The notes under the pieces: model-generated
The model's input: the letters and a program-made list of their open reading frames with translations, nothing else
Told to the model about the DNA's origin: nothing
Databases searched by the model: none
Part shown: positions 1 to 11,400 of the stretch, one piece after another
How the letters are laid out: each line of letters begins with the position of its first letter
Position numbering within the stretch: position 1 is the first letter of the stretch
NCBI GenBank assembly: GCA_013398015.1
Contig: VZRR01013894.1
Location: 496,001-560,000, forward strand
Origin: Oreocharis arfaki
Lineage: Eukaryota; Chordata; Aves; Passeriformes; Paramythiidae
Direction: 5' to 3'
DNA: 64,000 bases
Position numbers and translations under genes: made by a program

Positions 1-2279
1 TCTCGCTAAGGGGTGTGTAAAGGCTGATCCATGAACACAGAACTATCTTAGTTTGCTGTCCAGTGGGAGGGGAGAGCTCCCCAGCTCTGGGGTTTGGCAG
101 TGCTATCCTGACACTGCTTGAACACAAGCCTGCAGGGAAATAATGTTTGTGTTTCAGGGGAAGTCTTCACTTAGTAATTATGACCTACAGCATTCGTGGA
201 AGTGCCATTTTTTGAAGAAAAATAAAGCACATTATAAGAAAGCTGTCTGGTGCGTAAGCACTCCTTCAAATGTCCTCTTTTCAGTTACAAACACTATAAA
301 CACTGAGATGGATCTGGGTGGTGTTGCTCTTTATCTCTCTAGGGCAATTATTATAGCATTAAAAGAAGCTGAGTTTTGCAGAAACTAGCCATACAAATAT
401 AAATGGTCTGATTTTTTTATACTAATGGAGTATGTGAATACTAATGTATTCAATCTTCTGCACTGTTCACTGTTGTGTGATTTATAATTAAAGATACCAT
501 ATTTTCTTGTCAGACATTTTGTCATTTTCTCTCCTCCACAAAACTGTTTCCATTAATTTTATCTCAATAGATTTTCGTATTGCACTTTCAGTAGCCCATT
601 ATTGGATCAATAATATTCCCAGCTGTATAGCTTAGTAAAACAAAAACAATAAGGTTTTCCTGTACACAATATGACATTTAATTACAGTATCTCATTACCA
701 GGAATTCTGATCACAGTAATTTTAGGATGCATTAATTTAAAGGTCAAAAACCAGCAGCAGCCACTGGAAAAAAAAGTGAAAACTGAAATGTAGTTAATCT
801 ATTTTATGAAAAGACTGTGCTGAAAAGGGCCATATAAGCTTTGTTAAACTATATGGCTGTGCCAAGTGTTGGTAACAGTTTCAGTTTTATGACCTCTGGA
901 TAAAAAACTAAGATAGCAGAATTTTAAAAAATAGTGAGATCTACTTTGAAATATTTAAAAGGTGCTTTGTTGTAATTTCATGCAGAATGTCCTGTCATCT
1001 CAGGAGAAAAACTTCTTTGTTTTGGACAGTTTCTATGGTAGATGGATTGCATTTTGCTTAACATTCTTGGAGGTCACAAACTTAATGGCTTTGTCCAAAT
1101 CTCTATGGAAGTACTCTGCCAATAAAGCTGAATTTTGAAGTTCCTAAGTTATTGCAAATACGTGGAACAAACCTTATTTAATCATTAAGTGAGTGTGTGT
1201 GTATATACATAGACAGATTTTTTTTAACCACTGCCAAGTTAAAAATAGAGGCACGTGCTTAGCAGGATGAGCACAGATCACAGTCATTTCTCACCCCTCT
1301 CAGTTATTTTACTTTTTCTCAGTCTGAAACCTTTGCATTCCCAGAATATCACACAGTACAGAGCTGCATTAGTCAAAACACATTTAAAAATATTCATGTA
1401 CAAGTTTTTCTCCAACTTTAATTTAGAAACATTCAAAACTAATTGTAGAAAGGTACCAGCAAAGTAGAAAAGGTGGAAAGATCAGAAGTAAGGTACAAAG
1501 ATCAGAAGTATGGCTACTGTATAAGAATTGTGACTTTTGATTTTGGAAGCAGACATCTAAAGGACACTACAACAGAGAGTTATAAAATCATGAATGATGC
1601 TAAGGAAGCAAACAGGGAATTTTAATCACTGTATCTCAATACAGGGATTTCTTGTATTACCCATAAAATTGTAGCACTGTCTTCTGCTTGAAGTTAGAGG
1701 ACATGAATACATTCATATTAGAGGATTTTTATTTGCAATCTGTTTAGAATCCTTTGTGGAACAGTCTAAGTACAGTGTGGCTGCTCTTTCACAAGGAATC
1801 CCCAAAAGTCCCCAGAGACCTCGTGTCTTAGGTCACAATGTAAGATGTAACCAAAGGTATGTACTCTATCACCATCTGTTAAAACCAGGTGGGGCAGTGT
1901 TCTTTATCTCTTCCATGACACATCCCTGANNNNNNNNNNNNNNNNNNNNNNNNNNAGGTTGTATCCTGACTCTGTCAGGTTAAGCCAGTGTTTCTGTATT
2001 ATTGCTTTGTTGTATGTATTAGTAAAGAACTGTTATTCCTTTTCCTGCATTTTTGCTGAAAGCCCCTTAATTTCAAAGTTATAATAATTTGGAGGGAAGG
2101 AGGTTGCATTTTCCATTCCAAGGGAGGCTCCTGCCTTCCTCAGCAGACACCTGTCTTTCAAACCAAAACACCTTGTAAAGGTAAGGTACTGAACTGGACT
2201 AGGCAGGATTCAGCAGCTGGTGGCCACTTCCGTCCATGTGTCACGAGCAAGTCCCATCCCCTCGGCACACGGGAATTAC
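1..2279 (-). other. DGLUCY 3'-most intron (partial)
   Basis: AT-rich sequence with no exon I can recognise. The expected terminal exon (human segment beginning EEKMLGILVQH) was looked for on the minus strand and not seen. An N run lies at 1930-1955. A short 14-bp direct repeat (aaagatcagaagta) occurs at 1477-1490 and 1497-1510. Confidence 0.6.
1930..1955. other. assembly gap (26 N)
   Basis: A run of N. The true gap length is unknown, so an exon could in principle be hidden here. Confidence 1.
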
Positions 2280-2431
2280 CTTGGTGACGGACGGAAGCGC
2301 CGGCAGCCAGAGCCTCTTGCTCGGTGCGCAGGGAAAGCCGACGGCTCTGCGCAGGTAGCGGTCGTGGATGTCACAGGAGCGCAGCACAGACAGAGCACAG
2401 GCAATGGCGTAGCCACCCCAGTTAGAGACCC
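2280..2431 (-). CDS. DGLUCY: DGLUCY coding exon 12 (last one visible)
   Basis: The acceptor is ttgcag and the donor gtaatt. The exon encodes GVSNWGGYAIACALSVLRSC, then DIHDRYLRRAVGFPCAP and PALPSVTK. Human has GVSNWGGYALACALYILYSC and ALPSVIKEEK. It ends in phase 0. Human continues for about 50 residues in another exon. I could not find that exon between 1 and 2279. Confidence 0.95.
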
Positions 2432-5400
2432 CTGCAAAGAGTGGCACTGTGAAACCAAGCTGCAGAAATTGGCTGCTTAGTGTCCAGAGTGTGTCAGAGA
2501 CGCCTGGATTAGGAACAGAGAAACCTAAGCCCAAAAACAATAGGGACCATCCAGTTCACAAGTTGGTCCTTGCTGAACACCTCTCTCTCACTGTGAATTT
2601 TATTTCATGCTGGTGTATACGAGAACTTTGACTATAACATTCAACTTTAGTTGAACATTAAGAATGTACATTTGTCCTTGAGTGATTATTGAAAGAACTT
2701 AGCTCTTTGTAAAGGAGCAATATGACTAATTTATGCCTGATACAAGCACACTCACGGAAGTTTATCAATTATACTGAAAATTTGTATGTGCACAGACATT
2801 GTAATTCCCACACAGATCACTTCTGCAATCTTCCTTATTGATTTTTGTTATTGAGTAACCTGTTCTAGTGAAAGGTCTCTTGCCCATGGCAGGAGGAGTA
2901 GGAAATAGATGATCTTCAGGGTCCATTCAAACCCAAGCCATTTTTGGACGGATTCTGTGGTTCTGTGACGTTATATAATGTGTGATTTTTTCAAGAATAC
3001 TCAGGATTTGCCCTATTTCCAATTAAATACACTTTGTTAATGGAACATTCTCAATTTTCAGTCAGTTCTTCTGAAGCAACAGGTGCTTAACTCTTCAGAA
3101 AATGTACATAGTACTGAGATAGATTAGTTTGCCAAGGATCACTTGGAAAGGACCAATACAAATTGACAAAAAGACAAATGTTTCTTTGTCAGTTCTATTC
3201 TCAAACATCAGCAACTCTCCCACCCCACCAAAATTCCCTTACCAGCTACAACAGTAAAATCGGCTTCAACATCACAAGCTATAACATCTCCATTTTTTAT
3301 GTGCTTCTTCACAGCATCTTTCACTTTGCCCATTCCCAATTCATTTCCTCCATCTCCAACACCTTTATAAAAGAGAAAAAGACAAAATGAATATGAACAC
3401 AGCATGTAACTGACAATCCCTCTAGAAAGCATCCAGTGTCTTCCCCACAGCTGCTGTGATAGTTCATAGCTCCATATGAGATGGTTTATCCTTTTTCATC
3501 CACAGTGCCTAAAAACAGAAGACTGTGAATGAAATAGCTGAAAGCATCATCTATTATGAGTTTATATATGCAATGTACACTGTACATTGCATGCATGCAA
3601 AAGAGATCAAAATTATCAAGTGGTTGTGAATTGCAGACAGAATTCAGACAATAAACTTTGCTTATGGAAGGCCTTACATGAGTGTTCTCTATACTGTGGT
3701 ATCACAACTGCTTCAGCACAAACAGAGACAGAAGATTGAAAATTAAACCAAAATAAACCTGAGAAATTAGCTGACAATTCTGTAATAAAGCAAGCATAGA
3801 AAACTTCAGCTTGTTACAAGCTTTAATCAAAAAAATCAGAATAGAAATAACAACTATTGCACAAAGACAAGCAAAAATATACATAAGGATTTGGGCAGAA
3901 GCAGGCCTGACTGCACTGCCCACCTGTTTGATACAGATCACTAACGTGCCGCAATACCCAGCCCTGTGTACTATTACTGTGTTCATTTTCCACAGTATTT
4001 TTTTTACCAAAAAAATAGCTAATCTTTATTTTCTTAAGTGTTCTTATATACTGGATGTGGGGCCTTGATTTTTGTTGCACAAATAGAAATATTGTGTATT
4101 TGTCTTAGTGATTTTAGTGAAATTAGTGGGGTCTATGTAATTTCAGAAAAATTCTGGGCAGCTTTATGTTTGGGACATAAAGTTGTCAGATGTCATTCAG
4201 AGATCTGGAGATGAGGGGAGGGTAACATATAAACTAGCAGTTTACATAAGATCTGGAGAGTACCTCTAGTCTCTTACCAATATATTAAAAAACATAATAA
4301 AAAAAATCCATCTATTTAGCTGGAAATTAAAATTTCTCTTTCATCTGTTAGTCTGAATGGCATCATCTTCAATTTGAAGATTTTACAGAAAAATTCTAGA
4401 CAATGTCTGTGAAACAGAACAGTGAAGAGCTCCAAGCCCTCACTGCTATGCATCAGATTTGAATTTGAAATGTGATTGTGCTCTAATGCATAGCCTGTGT
4501 TACAGGAGAGAAATTACAATATTTATAATTTACACTTCAAGCCCTGAAAACTGGTAAATCTAACACTTCTAGTAACTGCATAAATATCTCATGTGTCTGT
4601 AGCAAATTTCTTCTTTAAATGAAATGGAAAGTTATTTCTCAGCAGCAGTTTTTTATTTGATTCCTTAAGTCTATCCAGTCAAGTGGGGCATAACTGAGTG
4701 ACACATAGCTTACATAAAAGGATTTGCCATAGAACAGCTACTCTTTTTTATCTTTAATAATCTGCTCATATTTCTTTCACCATTGGGAGTTAATGGTGCT
4801 TTCAAAATCTATTCATTGGTAGTACTTTTCAAACAGGTATTGATATAATTCTGGTGCTTCTATCCTCATATATAAATATGGAAGTTCTGCTGCTTTGTAA
4901 GAATCACACACAATGTTCTGATTTTTCTTATACTCAAAATTAAAATTCTTGCTCTTAACATTCTTTAAAAAGGCTAAAATGAATTCTTGTCCCATGAAGA
5001 TAACCAACAGTTTCTTTAACTGGAAGATATCCATTGCTCAGGGCTTTTTCTATCCGTCCTGCTTTGCTTTTCCTGTCTTTGAGGGAGTCCTGTCACCAGG
5101 ATGGCTGCACATTTAGTAGATCTGCTGCTGTGGATGTATCCCATTTGTGTGACACTGGGAGGAAAAGAACACCCCACTGAAAAGTCTCCTGTCTCATTTG
5201 TTTTCCTCGTCCTCTACACATTGCCAGAGAACTGTTCTACTGTACATCTCCAGAGTGAAATCCACCTGTGCAAACGCAGCCATCCACACGAGCCAGTCAG
5301 CTACACTGCTTTTAAAGTCAGCAGAAAGAAACACTCCCTTCACACATTCAGTTCATCTCAGCCCAAGGCAGACATCTCAAATATAGATGTCTGAAAATAG

Positions 5401-8400
5401 GCAAGATAAATCCTCTTCTAAAGGCCCAATTGCTTTCCAGGCAAAGGAAAAATAGTTCTGCTGGATCTTCCATGCAAGTTCCCACTGACTACATTGTTTT
5501 CTGAAACTACATTCATGAAATATGCAGGAGATGTCAGTCTTCTGTGCTAAAAATCTTTACGAAAGGGAAATGTGTGACCCCATTTTTCCATGCAGTACTT
5601 TGGAAAGCTTTTAATTAGCTGCTATATAAATAGCATATAGCTAAGTCAATTGTACGACAGCTGAAAAAAATAATATGTGGTTCCAGTAACATCTCTTAAT
5701 CTTTCATTTTAGTCTTATGTGGAAAATGAGTCCCTTCCAAATTCAGCCTTTCATGTCTTCTTACTCTGTGAATTCCTCAACACTGCTCCTTACTCCCTGA
5801 GTTTTTGGATGTCAGTACCCATACAACTGTGGGCATTTCTCATGCTTTGTCTGTGGTCAAACTACCAGATCAGACTTTTTTAAACACAGATCTTGTTTTA
5901 AATGAACCACTTGACAGCAATTAATTAGCATGTAACAAATGTTCTAACATTTCCCCTCCCCACCTACTGACACAGTGCTTCTTGCCACAGAGCACACTAT
6001 ATAAAGAACTTCTGTAGGCTGAAAACTTGATCTTTCTAGTATTCTAGCCCATAAGGTTATTCAAGTACTCCACCCTAATGCTGTATAACATTTGCATTTA
6101 TTTTGGAACCAGTCATATGCCTCCAAATTCCTACTGACCATAAAGAAAGTTGAAGATAGCCCCACCAGAAAAAAATTTATCCTCGTCAGTACCAATACAC
6201 TGCTATCAGTAATGGGAGACAAGACACAAAGGCCACAGCCCAGTGGCTAAGTTAAACTAAGCTTTGCAGAAACACATTGAGAAACCCAACAGCCAACCCA
6301 AGAAATTGCTGCCCAATTACAAAAAACAGACACAAAAAATTAGTGTGACAAGCAAAACAAGAAATGTTAACTAGGTAACAGACAACGTAAGAAACAGCTA
6401 CATTTTTTTCTATAGGTACTCAATTAGTTCTCCAGAGCAGAATATCCACGCACACAAATGCCATGGGAGACAAAAGCAGATCCCTTCACTGTTCTTTGAA
6501 GCCTCCAACTTGTTAAACCATTTTCTGTGCAGATATCTCTTTAGAGAAAGATCATAGCACTGAGACATAGAGAATCTGAATAGCTGCTTTTCTTCTTTTT
6601 CACAAGCCTGTGGTATTTTTTATTAACGACATTTCTTAGTATATTTGAATATTCAGAGAATGTTTGAAACAAACTACATTCTGCTAAATAGATTCAAATT
6701 CTCAGCTGGCAGAACATTCCAAACTCCATCAAATGAATAATATACTTTGAGCTGCTGTGGGAGATATTTGAAGAGATTAGGATATTTTTACTAAAGGAAT
6801 CAGGTTGTGATGTTATGTAAGTAGCTGGAGAGATCAAGTTCTTGTATCAAAAACCTAAAATCAGGGACAGGAGTTGAAACTAACAGCAGCAGATAAAGCT
6901 CTGAGGCATTTTGCCAGACATCTCTACTAAACAGAGCTTTTCCTATAGTTATTCAGTCAATCTTTGTCCTCTGTTGAGATTGCCAAGACAGTGCCATCTA
7001 GAGTGCTTCCTTTTCAATGTTGGAAGGTATGTCTTATGAATAGAGAAAAAAATGAATTAAATCTAAATACAAAGTATTGCAAACTTTACAATAACAAAAA
7101 AATCAGTGAAGTCCTCTGCTACACAGCTTTTAAATGATAGCAATACAGTGAAATCAGACTATGAATCATCTCTGCAGAAGCTGTCTAAATTCTGTGGAAA
7201 CATTAACAACAAAACTGAGAAGCCAAAGTTCCCATACTTTTGGAAATACGTAGGAGCGAGTCCACAGCACTATAAGAAGAAAAAAAGCTAAATTAGCAGA
7301 CATGTTCTGATGTGACAGACTGGCACGGGTACTTACTTCCAACTTAATTTTAATATTTACCGAGATTATATATCTCCAAAACTCTCGTTTGGGCCACACA
7401 TGGTAGCAGGAAGCATTTGATTGTACAAGGATCTTATACAATGGTCTATGGCGTATTTTTTCAAAACCAGATACAAATAAGTTTTCAAGAAAAAAAGGTT
7501 TATTGCCTAAAAAAAGGAGCAGCATGTTGACAAAATCACTCTCATTAGAGGTATTAGCAAAGTGCAATGTTGTTTTCGTGGGAAGAACAAGGCACTCCTT
7601 TAAGGATTCTTACTGTACACACATATTTTGTTAGAGAAGGCACTATTACAATAGATGCAAGTGTGTAATTCCTGCTTAAAGGAATGTACTGCTAAAGAAA
7701 ATATAAACAGAGATTCTACCCAGACTGCTGTTTTAACTTAGGTGTAACAATCATAAACCCAATACTTTAATAAGTAATGTTACTGTCCAATAACCATTTA
7801 CTTTCTATGCTGCCTTTAACGCAAAAAATACAAAATAGATTCACTATTAAAAACTCCACTTAGAGTGTATGTACATATACTTACATATACACCTGGGCTT
7901 GATTTTTTGTCCTTAAATAACTTTGAAATCAACTATTTTCTTTCTCCTTTTTTTTTTTTTTGGCTGTGAGAATCCTTTAATAGAAACTTGCAATTTTTCT
8001 CCAGCAATGGTCTCTTCAAATTCAACCACAACAAACAGCTGCAGCCTGAAAGCAGCTACTCAGCACCTGCCTCCTGCTCCCCTTCACTACCACTAAGAGC
8101 TCCTGTTTTGTGCTTCTCTTGCTTCTGAGAATATCACACAAACTCACACTTACCTGTTGTTGTGACTCCTGGAATGGTTCGTGCAGCTAAAAATAGTTCA
8201 TCTATGGGATCCACGAGATGTTTAATGTTAACTTTCCTGGAATTGTAGTAATTGCCATCAGCAGCCATCCCAGCACGCTCTATTGCTATCAGATGATCAA
8301 ATCTGGTTAGAGGTGAAGGAAAAAATAGAGGGGAAGAGTCAAAGCTGTGATTTTCACATGAAAAATTCTTCTGTTGGCTGCTTGTGCTTGGTTCTACTTT

Positions 8401-11400
8401 TCGACCATTTGGGATTCAAAGGAAAACTTGGATACTGTTTTGTTATTTCTGAATGTAGTTCTCTATGGGTTTTTTTTCAAAGGTTAGTTCAGGTTTTTTT
8501 TAATAGCTTTAGTTCAGCTCCCCCAAACCACATTTGCTACCAAGAAATGGAGAAGTTCCTGCAATCCTCCTAGCCAGCAATGCTTTGGGTCAGCCATCTG
8601 GCCTGGCTCTGTTTCACATTAAAGCAGACAGTATCTTGTAAAATATTCGTCTCTGCAAGCATTTTCAAAGAAAACAAAAAAGTGGAAAATTAATGATCAT
8701 CTAAATCCTTGTTAGTGCAAATATATTCTCTGCTTAAAGTACATTGCTTGGCAAATATTCATCTGTTTCTAGTTAGGCAATGCTTGGGTTTGGGTCTTTA
8801 GATTTGGGGGATTTATTTTTTAAGTCTATGGCTATTTTATTGGTTATGAAAGTAGACAGATGTGCTGCAGCTCTCCTACATTTTAAGTAGAACTTTAGTA
8901 CTCAGTTCTGCCACTGTATGTTAGAATTAAGTTATTTTGCTTCTGTTTCTCTAATTTTACTGTCAAGAGATTACTAATTCTGCTGAATTACTTAATGTTC
9001 TTGTGGGTGGGTATCTACAGTGATTCCAGAGACCTTTAGTAGGTTAGCTGTCTACCTAAAAAAATACTTCAGCTTTTTGGGACTAAGGAACCAATCTAAA
9101 TAGAATCTGCCTGTCCTTTTAATAAGCATAGCTATAAAAGACATTTTTAAAACAATGCATAAAAAACGAAGACAGTATCATGCATACTATTACAGTACAC
9201 ACTAACCTATGGAAAGAAATGGGAATTGAATAAGTTAATGAAGCAAATACCAGGGTGAAAGACCTTTTTATTAAAGAATGCAAACTGAAGGCAACTACAT
9301 TAAAATACTTTACAAGGAAAGATCAATAAAAATGAGCAATGTATGCCTACTTCAAGGAAATTTAAGTTGCCTGCTAAGTAATGAAATGGGCAAACAGCTA
9401 CTTAGCAAATTCTCCAGCACATTAACCCTAATGACCCCATTACAAACACGTGACATTTTAGTAAGTCAGATCAGGTTCCCCAGTTGTCAGACTAGAGCTT
9501 TAGCTAGTCTCCACAGATCTAGAGATGTGTGGATGAACACACTCCACAGATCTTTTCTTAGCTCTTTCACTGACTTCGATACAATGCTTTTTGATCTACT
9601 CACTGATTTAAAAATTGGTAAAATAATATATAGTGGATGTATATATATTTATAGAATAACAGCTGAAAAGCTTTTAGAAATTTTTTGAAGGAAAAGAATT
9701 ATTGTTATATGAAGAATTGTTTCTTTTTTATACCCCAGAAGTGCATAATTGCAGAATAATGTGGAATTCTGTATTCTGTGTGTGCTCCAATAACAGTGTT
9801 TGGCTTCAAAGTTTATTCTGTTCATTCCAAGTCTTAAGGATTTACTTGTAGCCATTGTGTCTTCTCAGACCATGGTCCTTATTTTTATTATAATTTTGCA
9901 CAGTAGAGGTGTGACCCATTCTCAAAAACTGAATACACGTACCTAGGTCTTCCAGGATTCCCATTCTCACACAAAAACATTAAAGCTGAATCATCACTTT
10001 CCCTTTGATAAGTCAATAGAGGGATGGGTTTCTTCAGTATTCCTACAGGAAAGCAAAATGAAATTCAGATACTACATACTTTTTATAGTGTTTGATGCAT
10101 GTTTGAGTGACTGAAAAAAAAAAAGATGGCAAAATTGCTAGAACAGTAAGAATCTAAATCAAGAACTTTACACAGTTCTTGATGAGTTCCCTGTATCCTT
10201 ATTTTAATTTAAATTTGTTTAGATGTAAAAGCTATTAAATGGGACCTTGAGGTAGAAAACAGGTCTACAAGAATAACAACAGACATCCAGAATTTATCAC
10301 AAGCAACTCATCCAGAATCAGTACCCAGATATGTATACATTAACTTGACGCCAGCTAGGTTTAACAAAATGTCATTGTAGGAATGCTGAGCAGAGCTTAG
10401 AGGATGAATTCTGATTCATTCTCTGGGGAAAAAAAAAAAGTCCTGTACTATGTGACAGATTAAAACTGAAGCAAACCTTGGCTCAAATTAGCAAGATAAA
10501 AACTGAAAAAACACGTCTCTTACCTAGTTGAACAGCTTCTTCCATAATCTTTTTATTCAGATCCATGGCTCTCCGATCTGTAACTATGGCAACCTGTTTC
10601 TCCAAGGCCTGCAGCATAGCTGCGATGGCAAGGGCTCCCGGGGGGCCGTCGTTCTCCTCGGGCGGCTCGTGGGTGAAGTGGGTGGGAAATCCCGTTGTTA
10701 TCAGCACGGACCCAGCGTGGGACAGGGCCAGGCAGGCCCCCAGCAGCTCGCCCTGGCGCAGCAGGTGCACTATACCCCGCTCTCCTAGACAAGGGTTTTC
10801 AAAGAGAGAGGTACATTTCTATGTATCATTCTCCTGTGAAAGTTTCCCTCTGGGTGAAAGTACATACTTTAGCGATATAAAATGGGTTAAAAAAAAAAGA
10901 GAGAAAAATGTCTGGTCAAGGCAGGAATTGGCGTAATTTCCTCAGGAAACCTAAGAAGATGAGGGATATGAGTAATGAAGGTAACAGGCTGTGCTTCCAG
11001 GTTAAGAATGCCCAGTTTTGAAAATTATAATAACTAGCATTTCTAGGTATGAGTGTAAATATCTTTTTCTGAGAGCTTACTGCACATTGTTTCCTTTTCT
11101 TCAGCCCTCTGCCTTCCTTTGACAGTCCTGCTAGACCAGCTTTAACTACTGAAGCTAGACTGCAACTCAAGCATCCCAGACCCTACCGAAGTTCCGATGC
11201 AGACTTCAGATGTGTAAGCTGGTCTTTTGTCTCTATTTAACTCCATCCACTTTGGGAAGAGCTAATTCACAAATAAATTTCACTTAATGAAATTATTAAC
11301 CTCAGAAGCGAGGTTTCAGAGACATTATAAGTTACCTGGGGACTTTATAAACTCAATTAATACAGTGGTATCCAGATGACTACTAGAAGTTCTTGTAACA

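Noticed and set aside
7166..7567. 133-codon minus-strand frame in the DGLUCY intron
   Set aside because: It has no recognised similarity, intron-like AT-rich composition and no fitting splice sites at its ends. It would add residues absent from the conserved exon 10-exon 11 junction.
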